A DNA stretch of 64,000 nt from Chloroflexota bacterium. Its GTDB lineage: Bacteria; Chloroflexota; Chloroflexia; Chloroheliales; Chloroheliaceae. The stretch is taken from contig JAQBPB010000103.1 in NCBI GenBank assembly GCA_028287745.1, positions 18,074 to 82,073 of the forward strand, written 5' to 3'. The notes beneath the pieces were generated by a model. The model was not told the origin of the DNA. It saw only the letters and a list, made by a program, of their open reading frames with translations, and ran no database searches. Shown piece by piece: positions 28,170 to 36,923 of this stretch. The position numbers and the translations under genes were made by a program. Every line of letters begins with the position of its first letter. Within the stretch, counting starts at the first letter, position 1.

Positions 28170-30101
28170 TTAATTCTGTTCGGGCGGCATTGGCTGGTTG
28201 GGTACGGTGACAGTAAAGGTGCTGCCTTTCTCCACGGTGCTGGTAACGGAAATCGTGCCGCCCAGGTGCCGGACCAACCGCCGGGCCAGCGCCAATCCCA
28301 GGCCCGCGCCGCCGAACTGCCGGGTGCTGCTGCCGTCAACCTGGCGAAATTCCTCAAAGATGTGTTCGAATTCTTCGGCCGGGATGCCAATCCCGGTGTC
28401 AGTTATGGAGATAGAAAAAGCTTCCGGGCCTAACCCTTTAGCCAGGTCACCAACCGCTCCGGAACTGATTGTCAGGTAAATCTCACCGTTTGAGGTAAAT
28501 TTTACGGCGTTTGACATGAAAATATCAATAATTTGCTGCAGCCGCTTAATATCGGTGCGGATAAAGCGGGGAGTATCCGTCTCGATTTTGGCCGAAAAAC
28601 TCAGCCCCTTTTCTTCGGCGGCGGTCCGGCCTGCCAGGGAAAGTACCGACAGTAAATCGGCGGTGCTGGTTTCTTCGATCATAAGGTGCAGCCGCCCGGT
28701 TTCCAGGTTTGCCAGGTCGAGCACATCGTTAATCAGGGCCATCAACCGGCGGCCGTTACGGTAGACTCGTTCCAGGGGATCGTTCATTTCCGGTGGGATG
28801 TCGCCATAGAACCCGGATTGGATCATATCCACATAGCCGACCACTGAGTTCAAGGGAGTCCGCAATTCGTGACTGACATTCGATAAAAATTCACTCTTCA
28901 AGCGGTTGGCCTCGGCCAGGGCCTTGTTCGTGGCGTTCAGTTCCTGGCTCTGGCGCTGCAGGTCTGCGAAGCGCCGCGCATTGGTCAGGGCAACACTGGC
29001 CTGGTCGGCCAGGGTTTTCAGCAAAATAATATCATCGTCTTCAAAGACCTTTGAGCCGTCACTTTCCACGTCCAGCACCCCGATTACCTGGCCGCTGGAG
29101 CGCAATGGAATGATAACCTCGGCTTTGGTATCCGGAATTTCCGGCACAAACAGGTAACGCGGTTCAATGCTAACGTCCGGGACGACAATCATTTCGCCGG
29201 TACGGGCGCAATGGCAGGTTAGCGAATTGGTGGTAGCCAGCGGCCAGCGGTATTCTTTTCCGCCCTGCCTTGGATTATGCCCCATGATGAATACCAGTAC
29301 ACCATTTTCGATCAAGCCGATATTGACGCTGTACAGGTTAAGGCTTTGCCGGACCGGGCCGGTCACGCGTTCGATAATCTGGTCCACCTCCAGGGCTGCC
29401 GCCAGGTCACGCCCGACGTGGTTAAGCAGGGCCAACTGGGAAAGGCGGCGTTTTTCTCGTTCGTGGGCCATGGCCTGGGCGACCGCCAGGGTAACGTGTT
29501 CGGCCAGGGCCTGGGCCAGCTTGTAATCTCGTTCGTCCAACCTGCGGCTGGGACCGGATTCAATCGAAAGCGTTCCAAGCACTTCGCGGCCCGGCCCCAG
29601 CAAAGGCACGCATATCGCGCTGGTTACTTCCGGGGAAGCAAAAATATTATTTGGCTGTTGTTTAACATCGGTAATCAAAAGCCCGCGCCCGGACCTGGCA
29701 GCCTGTCCGTTTATGCCAGCATGCAGCGGAATAATATCAGCATATTGCTCGTAGCCGAATTGCGCCTGAAGGTGCAGTTCGGAGTCAACCAGGCTGTAGG
29801 CGCTGACATATTCAAAGTTAAAAATCGCGGCGATACTTTCGACAGCGGTCAGGTAGATTTCGGCCAGGTCATTGACGCCAACCAGGGCAGTCCGCATTTC
29901 GTGCAACAGGCGCAATTCGCGGGCCTGGCGCTCTACTTCGGCGATTAGCTGGCTACGGCTAGCCAGGTAGGGCGAATTTACCTCATGAATAGGTCTAAGG
30001 GGAGAGGTAAGGGCTTTTCGCCGGTCCGCAAAAATGGGAGCCGGTTGCTCTGATAATTTATTCAATTGATTTTCATCCGGGTCTTGGTCCGATGTTGACA
30101 T
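28170..30101 (-). CDS. GAF-GAF sensor histidine kinase
   Basis: A 643-residue soluble kinase with no transmembrane segment. A first GAF domain lies at about 75-215 (AAIFNFEYVSAYSLV, then AICVPLLGPGREVLGTLSIES). A second lies at about 225-370 (LLNHVGRDLAAAL, then VIIPLRSSGQVIGVLDVES). A coiled coil leads into HisKA with its His in SNVSHELRTPLNS (about residue 409). The HATPase domain has MSNAVKFTSNGE, DTGIGIPAEEF and GGAGLGLALARRL. GAF domains bind small ligands or chromophores. A Cys in SLTCHCARTGEMIV could be a ligand site, but no phytochrome features are present. No response regulator gene is adjacent, so the output partner is unknown. Confidence 0.92.
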   Translation of the reverse strand: MSTSDQDPDENQLNKLSEQPAPIFADRRKALTSPLRPIHEVNSPYLASRSQLIAEVERQARELRLLHEMRTALVGVNDLAEIYLTAVESIAAIFNFEYVSAYSLVDSELHLQAQFGYEQYADIIPLHAGINGQAARSGRGLLITDVKQQPNNIFASPEVTSAICVPLLGPGREVLGTLSIESGPSRRLDERDYKLAQALAEHVTLAVAQAMAHEREKRRLSQLALLNHVGRDLAAALEVDQIIERVTGPVRQSLNLYSVNIGLIENGVLVFIMGHNPRQGGKEYRWPLATTNSLTCHCARTGEMIVVPDVSIEPRYLFVPEIPDTKAEVIIPLRSSGQVIGVLDVESDGSKVFEDDDIILLKTLADQASVALTNARRFADLQRQSQELNATNKALAEANRLKSEFLSNVSHELRTPLNSVVGYVDMIQSGFYGDIPPEMNDPLERVYRNGRRLMALINDVLDLANLETGRLHLMIEETSTADLLSVLSLAGRTAAEEKGLSFSAKIETDTPRFIRTDIKRLQQIIDIFMSNAVKFTSNGEIYLTISSGAVGDLAKGLGPEAFSISITDTGIGIPAEEFEHIFEEFRQVDGSSTRQFGGAGLGLALARRLVRHLGGTISVTSTVEKGSTFTVTVPNQPMPPEQN

Positions 30102-30475
30102 AATACTATAACTCTTGGCAATGGCTTTTGTGGCGTAAAAGATGTTAAAATTAAATACGATTTCGCCTGTGTGCCTGGGAACAAATCGTGGAACGTTTGA
30201 CCAACGGCCTTAACAATAATACCTGTACTATGTATGTTGAAATTGCCCGACCGGTTTGCGAATCCATCCTGTGAATTAAATTTAGGAGCAATCCCGAGTT
30301 AAGGGTGGGTTTAAGTATGACGTATTAGGGAAACCACCTGGTTTCATTTTAGCATTACATAGTGAGATGCGGCAATAAGCGGATTGAAATTGTAATGATA
30401 TTGAAACAATTACAGGGCCATGAAAGTATAGGTATTTAGAGTTTATTTAACACCGGAAATATCGGAGAAAGCCAT
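30102..30475. other. Divergent intergenic region with a 16-base palindrome
   Basis: This 374-base gap separates the GAF kinase from the ABC exporter. The clearest element is GAAACCACCTGGTTTC at 30330-30345, with two 7-base arms and a CC centre, which fits an operator. No good -35/-10 pair is seen for either gene. Confidence 0.45.
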
Positions 30476-33229
30476 TTGAAGCGATTTCAGTTTTACTTTA
30501 AATACGCCGGGCGTTCGGTAATGCGCGGCGGCCAGCGGTCTTTTTTCGCGGTGCTGTGTGTCGCGGTGGGAGTAGCGGCCCTGGTGGCCCTTCAATCGCT
30601 GGCGGTCAGTATTAAAGATACCCTTACCGGAGATATACAGGCCCGCGCCGGTGGTGATGTAACCGCGAAAGCTTCTCTGGTCCCCGGTAGCCCTTTGGGC
30701 CTTTCACAGCCTAACCAGAAATTTCTGGATAGTTTGAAGGCTTCCGGGACTCTGCAGGATTGGACCACTCTCAGTAGTAGTAGCCTTCAGATAAAAGGCT
30801 ACTTTAGTTTCCCACCCACCTTATACGCTGTAGACCCGGCCAAATTTCCCCTTTACGGCAAAATTGATATGCTCCAACCGGCTGGAGGTGATATTCGTCA
30901 GCTCCTGGCCGAGCCGAATACCATTGTGCTGAGCAAGTATCTCTGGGAGAAAAACAATTACCGGCTGGGTCAGGAGATTGAAGTAACCGGTTTTTCTACC
31001 GATACCAGCAACGCCGGGAAATCGGCCAGACTTAAAATTGTAGGTGAAGTAAAGACCGATATTCCGGGCCTGACCATAGACCCAGGCTTAATCTTTGGTT
31101 TTGGCATCGCCTCGACTCAGACCGCCGCGTCCTTTCTGAGTGACCATTCCGGCACTCAGGAACTTTCGGTTTATCTTAAGACCGCGCCCGGCACCGACAA
31201 TGACCGCCTGGTTACACAGTTAGAAGAGTTTTCTTTCAGCCAGTTCAACAATGGTAACTTTGAGCCAGACCTGGGTTTTGATAGTGTTGCAACTGCCCTG
31301 GAGTTGCAGCAAGACCTGGCCGCTAACCTGGTCTATGTCGAAGATATGCTTTCTTATGTCGGCTTGCTGGCAATCCTGATTGGCGGTATCGGGGTGGTAA
31401 ATACAATGCTGGTGGTTATCGGGCGGCGCACTACCGAAATTGCAACCGTAAAAGCCCTCGGCCTGAAGACCCGCCAGACCCTGACAATCTTTACCCTGGA
31501 AGCGCTTATCCTGGGGGTAATCGGCAGTATCCTGGGCGTTATCCTGGGCATTGGCCTGGGTTTTGGCATCAAAGGGGTGGCCGAAGGGCTGTTCTTCCGG
31601 CCCCTTAACTGGGGTATTTACCCGCAGCCGATCCTGATTGGTTTGTTAGTCGGCACCATAACGGCGGGGGTCTTTGGTTTTCTACCAGCCTATTCCGCCG
31701 GTAAAGTCCGGCCCGCCGTTGTTCTGCGCCAGCAGAGCAGCGCCCTGCCCAGGGTAGGCGGCTTTGCTTCTATTGTCCTGGTGCTATTGATGACGCTGGC
31801 CCTGGGTGTCATTGCCGGAGTGCTTCTGCGTGATTTGCTGCTAGGCATTATTGCCAGCTTTGTGACAATGCTGGTCTGCCTGCTTTTGACCGCTTTTATG
31901 TACCTGGCGGTCTTTATTACCGGCAAACTGCCCGCCCCGTTCGGCCCCAGTTTTAAAATGGCTTTGCGCAGTTTCAGCCGCCACCGGGGCCGCACCGCCA
32001 CCACGTTACTGGTAATGACCATCGGGCTGTTTTTCATCAGTTTTATTGTTATTATCGCTGACAGCATTAAAACGTCTTTCCGGGAGACTTTCGACCTGAA
32101 ACTGGGTTTTAACGTGGTTGCCCTTAACCTGCTTAGTGGCCAGACCGAGCAAATTCAATCCAACCTGGAAAGAGATACGCCGGGTATCAAGCAAATTTTC
32201 GCAACAACCAGCGGCCGGGCCGAGATTAACAGTATCAATGGGCAGCCGCCCAGGTCAACCTCCGTTACGAATCCCGGCTCTGCGCCGGGCGGTTCCCCAA
32301 CCCGGATTAGTCTAAACGGCCGCAGCCTGGCCCGGGGCGAAAGTGTCAGCCCAAATGGGCCGGTCCGCCTGGTTAGCGGGCGAGACTTTACCCCGGCCGA
32401 TATGGATAAGCCGGTCTTACTGGTCTACCAGGACGAAGCGACCCGCTACGGTGTTAAACCGGGTGATAAAGTCAGTCTGACAGTTATAGGTAGCCAGTTG
32501 GGCCAGGGCCAGGGTCAGGGGCCGGGACAAAGCGGCCTGAATATTGGCCGGGTAGGTACTTCCGCCGAGCAAGTTGTGGAGTTTGAGGTAATCGGCATCA
32601 TCCAACCGACCAGCACCACCGTTCAGTTCGAGCGCGGCTGGGTAGCGCCTTACAAGGTCGTCAACCAGGCCGGTCTTAGCTTTAGCTTTTTCTATATGCT
32701 GGTGGACCGTGACCAGATGCAAGCCACTCTGACCAAAGTCCAGAGCCAATTGCTGGGCGGGTTCGTCTTTGACCTGGGCGACCTGATAGATACTTTCTCA
32801 AGAATTCTGGACCAGGTACTGGCCTTTCCTTTGCTCTTAAGTATTTTGAGCCTGTTTAGCGGTGCGATATTAATCGCTAACAATGTGGCCCTGGCAATGC
32901 TGGAACGGCGGACCGAAATCGGGGTTCTAAAAGCCATCGGGGCCAAACGAAGACGGGTGCTAAATATGCTGCTCTGGGAAAGCAGCCTGGTCGGGCTGCT
33001 GGGCGGTTTAATCGGGGTTGGCACAGGCATAATTCTGGCCTTGCTGGTCCCGGTACTGGCCGGTGGTTCAGGCAGGGGCGGCCGCGCCGCCGTTATTACT
33101 ATTAGCTGGTCGCCTCTGACAGCCCTGTTGCTTTTAGGTCTGGGGGCAGCCCTGGCAATTATAGCCACCTTAATAAGCGCCTGGGGTGCGGTCCAGGAAA
33201 AACCCCTGGTAGTATTGCGTTATGAATAA
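30476..33229 (+). CDS. MacB/FtsX-type ABC transporter permease, duplicated
   Basis: A 917-residue permease with two FtsX units in one chain. Unit 1 has an N-terminal transmembrane helix (SFFAVLCVAVGVAALVALQ), a ~220-residue outer domain, then three helices containing GGIGVVNTMLVVIGRRTTEI and IATVKALGLKTRQ. After extra helices (about 420-500), unit 2 repeats the plan, with an outer domain and GVLKAIGAKRRRVLNMLLWE between its helices. The EIxxxKAxG motif is the cytoplasmic coupling helix of this family. Such proteins do not form a pore but pull substrates or lipids from the outer leaflet. The start is TTG at 30476, preceded by GGAGAAA. The stop overlaps the ATPase start by 8 bases. Confidence 0.92.
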   Translation: MKRFQFYFKYAGRSVMRGGQRSFFAVLCVAVGVAALVALQSLAVSIKDTLTGDIQARAGGDVTAKASLVPGSPLGLSQPNQKFLDSLKASGTLQDWTTLSSSSLQIKGYFSFPPTLYAVDPAKFPLYGKIDMLQPAGGDIRQLLAEPNTIVLSKYLWEKNNYRLGQEIEVTGFSTDTSNAGKSARLKIVGEVKTDIPGLTIDPGLIFGFGIASTQTAASFLSDHSGTQELSVYLKTAPGTDNDRLVTQLEEFSFSQFNNGNFEPDLGFDSVATALELQQDLAANLVYVEDMLSYVGLLAILIGGIGVVNTMLVVIGRRTTEIATVKALGLKTRQTLTIFTLEALILGVIGSILGVILGIGLGFGIKGVAEGLFFRPLNWGIYPQPILIGLLVGTITAGVFGFLPAYSAGKVRPAVVLRQQSSALPRVGGFASIVLVLLMTLALGVIAGVLLRDLLLGIIASFVTMLVCLLLTAFMYLAVFITGKLPAPFGPSFKMALRSFSRHRGRTATTLLVMTIGLFFISFIVIIADSIKTSFRETFDLKLGFNVVALNLLSGQTEQIQSNLERDTPGIKQIFATTSGRAEINSINGQPPRSTSVTNPGSAPGGSPTRISLNGRSLARGESVSPNGPVRLVSGRDFTPADMDKPVLLVYQDEATRYGVKPGDKVSLTVIGSQLGQGQGQGPGQSGLNIGRVGTSAEQVVEFEVIGIIQPTSTTVQFERGWVAPYKVVNQAGLSFSFFYMLVDRDQMQATLTKVQSQLLGGFVFDLGDLIDTFSRILDQVLAFPLLLSILSLFSGAILIANNVALAMLERRTEIGVLKAIGAKRRRVLNMLLWESSLVGLLGGLIGVGTGIILALLVPVLAGGSGRGGRAAVITISWSPLTALLLLGLGAALAIIATLISAWGAVQEKPLVVLRYE

Positions 33230-33971
33230 AGAAGGGAAACAATTTTTGCAACCTTATACAAACCCGGACCAGCCGCTACAGGCTAACCCTGTGCAGGAAC
33301 AAAAGACCATCCTGGAAGTGCGCGGCCTGGTCAAAGAACTGCCGATGGGCCGGGATAAACTGGCTATCCTCAAAGGCGTCAACATGAGCGTCCAGGCGGG
33401 CGAGATTATCGCGATTGTCGGGCCTTCCGGGTCAGGTAAAACTACCCTGCTGGGGCTTATTGGCGGCCTGGATACTCCGACCAGTGGATCTATTGTCCTG
33501 GCCGGGCAGGAAATCAGCAAAATGGGCGAGGATAAGCTGGCCGATGTGCGCAACCGGACTATCGGTTTTGTATTTCAGTTCTTCAATCTGGTGCCGACCC
33601 TGACCGCCCTGGAAAACGTCATGCTGCCGGTCCAGTTCGATGACCGGAGCCGTTTCAAACCGGAAAAACGGGCCAGGGAATTGCTGGACATGATCGGCCT
33701 GGGCCACCGCCTGAACCACAAGCCCAAAGAGCTTTCCGGCGGTGAGCAGCAGCGGGTTGCCATCGCCCGCGCCCTGGCAAACCAACCGGCTATTCTCCTG
33801 GGCGACGAACCGACCGGCAACCTGGACAGCGAACGCGGCGAAGAAATTCTAAACCTGATCCAGCAGTTGCGCCGTGACCTGGGCCTGACGGTTATCCTGG
33901 TAACGCACGACCCAAAAGTTGCCAGCCGCTCCGACCGCATTCTGACCATGAAAGATGGGAATTTTATTTAG
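33222..33971 (+). CDS. ABC transporter ATP-binding protein (MacB/LolD type)
   Basis: A 249-residue ATPase that powers the adjacent FtsX-type permease. Walker A is GPSGSGKTT (about residue 66). The Q-loop region is GFVFQFFNLVPTLTALENVMLP, typical of the LolD/MacB group. The signature is LSGGEQQRVAIARAL (about 171), Walker B with the catalytic Glu is ILLGDEPTGNLDSE, and the switch His is in LVTHDP. The first ~25 residues are a non-conserved extension. It overlaps the permease gene by 8 bases and is co-translated with it. No membrane fusion protein is encoded nearby, so the exporter probably works as permease plus ATPase only. Confidence 0.95.
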   Translation: MNKEGKQFLQPYTNPDQPLQANPVQEQKTILEVRGLVKELPMGRDKLAILKGVNMSVQAGEIIAIVGPSGSGKTTLLGLIGGLDTPTSGSIVLAGQEISKMGEDKLADVRNRTIGFVFQFFNLVPTLTALENVMLPVQFDDRSRFKPEKRARELLDMIGLGHRLNHKPKELSGGEQQRVAIARALANQPAILLGDEPTGNLDSERGEEILNLIQQLRRDLGLTVILVTHDPKVASRSDRILTMKDGNFI

Positions 33972-34420
33972 GAATTTCCACAGGACAACCTGAATTATTA
34001 GAAAAATGAAAATCCATAATTTGCCTGTAAAAGCGGTGATAATCCTGGGAAGCCTGGTTAATTTCCTATTCGCCAACCACTGGGGGGGTTTAACCAGTTT
34101 AAAAGATAGGTGTAAAACCTATTGACTTTAGCGAACAAATGAGCTACTATGAATGTATGCACAGGGCCTCAGGGAATAAAATAATTAAATCCCGGCGCAA
34201 TCTTCGACTCTTTTGAAACGGTTTCACCCATAAATTAGCTTTCTTTTAACTGTTCGATCCATTTAAAGGCCATTAATTACTTTCCAATACCTTAATCCTG
34301 GGTAAGTTGCAACCTGCCGGGCCGGTTAATTATGCTATTTTCCGGTTAAGGCTTCCCATCACCTTGCTGCACGGAACGCATTAGAAATTGAAAGTCTACA
34401 CCTTGAAAGGAGACAATACG
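33972..34420 (+). other. Long leader region with two promoter candidates and an operator-like palindrome
   Basis: This 449-base gap precedes the VOC gene. Promoter 1 is TTGACT (34122-34127), 17 bases, TACTAT (34145-34150). Promoter 2 is TTGCAA (34307-34312), 18 bases, TATGCT (34331-34336). Between them TGAAAC-G-GTTTCA (34214-34226) is a perfect palindrome resembling LacI-family operators. Promoter 1 would give a leader of about 265 bases. No known riboswitch core was recognised. Confidence 0.45.
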
Positions 34421-34795
34421 TTGGCAAAACATAAGCTTGTCCATTTTGAAGTACCGGTAAACAATTCTAAAGAAGCCGGTGAGTTTTACTCGAGCGTCTT
34501 TGACTGGCAGATGCAATATATGGAACAGTTTGATTACACCACTTTTAGTACCGGACCTGAAACAGGCGGTGGTTTCATTACTATTGGTAATCCGAACAAC
34601 CCGGCAAAGGTTGGCGATGTGCTTGTTTATATTTCTACCGATGACATCGACGCCACGTTGGCCCAGGTAGAGAAGTCCGGCGGAAAAACCGTCGATCCCA
34701 AGATGGAAATTCCGGGAGTAGGCTGGATGGCCGTATTTACCGATCCAACGGGCAATAGGATCGGCCTTTTCACCGGACTTCCCCATACTACCTAG
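34421..34795 (+). CDS. VOC family (glyoxalase/bleomycin-resistance fold) protein
   Basis: A 124-residue protein of the vicinal oxygen chelate superfamily. It has two beta-alpha-beta modules: KLVHFEVPVNNSKEAGEFYSS at the N terminus, and VLVYISTDDIDATLAQVEKSG with GWMAVFTDPTGNRIGLF in the second half. Potential metal ligands are His in LVHFEV and Glu or Asp in the equivalent strands, though the final Glu of classical glyoxalase I is replaced in IGLF. Reaction and substrate cannot be assigned. The start is a TTG at 34421, chosen because AAAGGAG sits at the correct distance; an earlier in-frame TTG at 34388 lacks such a site. It ends at a strong terminator. Confidence 0.85.
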   Translation: MAKHKLVHFEVPVNNSKEAGEFYSSVFDWQMQYMEQFDYTTFSTGPETGGGFITIGNPNNPAKVGDVLVYISTDDIDATLAQVEKSGGKTVDPKMEIPGVGWMAVFTDPTGNRIGLFTGLPHTT

Positions 34796-34806
34796 AATTT
34801 AAATTA

Positions 34807-34837
34807 AAAAGGGCGGCCACTTAGTGGCCGCCCTTTT
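34807..34837. terminator. Bidirectional terminator between VOC and copper protein genes
   Basis: AAAAGGGCGGCCAC and GTGGCCGCCCTTTT pair perfectly over 14 bases with a TTA loop. It serves both convergent genes. Confidence 0.9.
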
Positions 34838-34856
34838 AGTATTAGAGTGGTTATTT

Positions 34857-36896
34857 TTAGCCCTTAATATTAAGGGTTACTGCATACCTCACATCCTCAA
34901 AGCCGTTACGCTGGATAAGCAACTGGGCTTGCCAGGTTCCCACCATACTTAAAATGGGTCCTTCGGCCATGTAGCGGCCCGGCAAGCCGGTAAGCGGTTT
35001 AAGTTGCAGGTTAGTGATACCCATATCCATTTCTTGCATCTCAACCCGCCAGTCAACCAGGCTTGCATCGGTGACCGGCTTACCGGTGGCAACGTCGGTC
35101 AGCCGGACTTCAAAGGTGTTATCACCCAGCTTGCCAGGGCTGATTGCCAGATCAACTTTAAGGCCGTTTTGGACGGTCTGGTAATACAACACACCGCTGC
35201 TGGCCAGACCTTTAGGCGGCGAGCTGCTGGTAAGGAAAGAAGCCGCCAGCAAAATCGCGACCGACAGGACAATCTCCAACCAGACCGCCTTCCGGAATTT
35301 AAGGCCAAGTGCCCCGGCCGCGATTGAACCGGCACCTTCCTGGGGTCCGGCTTTCTTGGATTTGGCAAAGCCGCGCATCCTGGGCGTAACCACCAGAAGG
35401 TTATAGGCTCCCAGCAAGACCAGTGGTACCAACAGGGCAATTTTTACAGTCAGGCTTAGCCCGTAGGGAGTTGAGAGTAAATCGTTTACATCACCAAGTT
35501 GCAGGGCGGCGCTAAAAGTGCCGGTTACCAACAAAATCATGACACTTACGATTGTTACCTGGGAAAAAGCCGGAATGAGCGAAGCAAACAGGCGGGTACG
35601 GTCGCCACTGCCGGGCCGCAAGGCCGGTAAGGCGGCGGTCAGTGCGAAGGCCATTGCCATCAGGCCGCCAACCCAGGCCGCCGTAGACAGCAAGTGCAGC
35701 CAATCGCTGGTGACAGCCGCCCAGAATACCCAGTCGCTAATTGAGGCCGCGTGGGAATTAAGGCTGGTTGTGACCATTATCGCCGCCCCATAGAACAGGG
35801 CCGCGCCCCAGAGGTACTTGCGGGATTCTAAAACTGCTACCAGCGGGCCTTGTGTACCAGAGGTAACTAAAGCATCCCCGGCCGGTTCACCGGAAACGAC
35901 CTGCTGGCTGGCTTCTTCGCCGGGTAAGAGGCTCTGGCGGGCCTGGCGCAATCCAGGAAGGCGGTCCAGCCAGGTGCGGCGGCCGCTGCTGCGCAGGGTA
36001 AAAGTCAGGGCGATAAAAGCTCCCAGAATCAGGACCAACCGGACCAGCCAGACCAGACCGTAGCGGGTATTAAAGAGAAAGTCGGGCAGGGCCGCCGGGC
36101 CGGTTGCACCGCTGGCCGTACCTATTCCGAATAGTTGGAAAAGATTCTGGCTGGAGTAGGTTGCCGCCTGGTAAAACCACCAGGCTAACCAACCAATCGT
36201 CAGGCCAGCCAGGCCGGTCCAGGCCACGCGCAGGACCCTTTGCAGGCCCGCTTCGTTCGCCAGGGAGAGTTCCGGGCCCATCCTTTTGGTCGCGCGCGCC
36301 CGGTTAACAGCAGGCCGCCAGACCAGAAGGGCAAAAATCAAACTTCCGACCAGGGCGGCGGTCGAAAGGTAGTTCAACCAGCGCAGGCCGATGCTGGCCG
36401 GGTTAGAATTTTCGTTGGCGCTGGTGTTGCCCTGTTCGGCCAGGTCCAACGGGCTTCCCATAGTATTGACCGGCAATTCGCCCGCTCCGACCAGGAAGGA
36501 AAAATTACCCTTGATAATATGCCCATCTTCTGCCGAAGCATTTTTATAGATAACGGTATAAGCCCCGTCCGGCAGGCCCGGCTTGAGGTTGATCCGCATC
36601 GACTTTGGCTCACCGGGAACACCCTGGCTGTCGCCGCTGTCCACCCGGGACCCGTTCTGGTCCAGGACGGTTAATTCACTAAAACGCAATTCAAGTTTTT
36701 CAGTAAACCAGACCTGGATGTAGGCCGGTGGTTTACCTGCAGGCAGTGAAGCATTGGCCGCAGGCAAACTGTGTTCGTAGTTGGCATGGGCCTGGGCCGC
36801 CGGGGCCGCATAAAGCGACAGTCCCAGCAGCATTACCAGCCCCAAAATAAAGCTTAAAAACAAATTTCCAGGTTTAGATACCAAGATGACCCGCAA
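34857..36896 (-). CDS. CopC-CopD fusion copper resistance/uptake protein
   Basis: A 679-residue membrane protein that joins three parts. A signal peptide ends at AQA and the mature chain begins with HANYEHSLP. This places a His at the first position, as in CopC copper sites. The CopC beta-domain (to about residue 140) has SELTVLDQNG and DGHIIKGNFSF, with another ligand His. CopD-like helices follow (about 160-540), including LSTAAWVGGLMAMAFAL. A C-terminal beta-domain (about 570-679, KVDLAISPGKLGDNTFEV) resembles YtkA/FixH-type outer domains. Copper import or periplasmic copper handling is the family role. The TTG at 36896 is preferred because GGAGG precedes it by 7 bases. It follows lysJ by 27 bases. 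Confidence 0.87.
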   Translation of the reverse strand: MRVILVSKPGNLFLSFILGLVMLLGLSLYAAPAAQAHANYEHSLPAANASLPAGKPPAYIQVWFTEKLELRFSELTVLDQNGSRVDSGDSQGVPGEPKSMRINLKPGLPDGAYTVIYKNASAEDGHIIKGNFSFLVGAGELPVNTMGSPLDLAEQGNTSANENSNPASIGLRWLNYLSTAALVGSLIFALLVWRPAVNRARATKRMGPELSLANEAGLQRVLRVAWTGLAGLTIGWLAWWFYQAATYSSQNLFQLFGIGTASGATGPAALPDFLFNTRYGLVWLVRLVLILGAFIALTFTLRSSGRRTWLDRLPGLRQARQSLLPGEEASQQVVSGEPAGDALVTSGTQGPLVAVLESRKYLWGAALFYGAAIMVTTSLNSHAASISDWVFWAAVTSDWLHLLSTAAWVGGLMAMAFALTAALPALRPGSGDRTRLFASLIPAFSQVTIVSVMILLVTGTFSAALQLGDVNDLLSTPYGLSLTVKIALLVPLVLLGAYNLLVVTPRMRGFAKSKKAGPQEGAGSIAAGALGLKFRKAVWLEIVLSVAILLAASFLTSSSPPKGLASSGVLYYQTVQNGLKVDLAISPGKLGDNTFEVRLTDVATGKPVTDASLVDWRVEMQEMDMGITNLQLKPLTGLPGRYMAEGPILSMVGTWQAQLLIQRNGFEDVRYAVTLNIKG

Positions 36897-36923
36897 AACT
36901 ATTCCTCCACCGGGCGGCAAATA

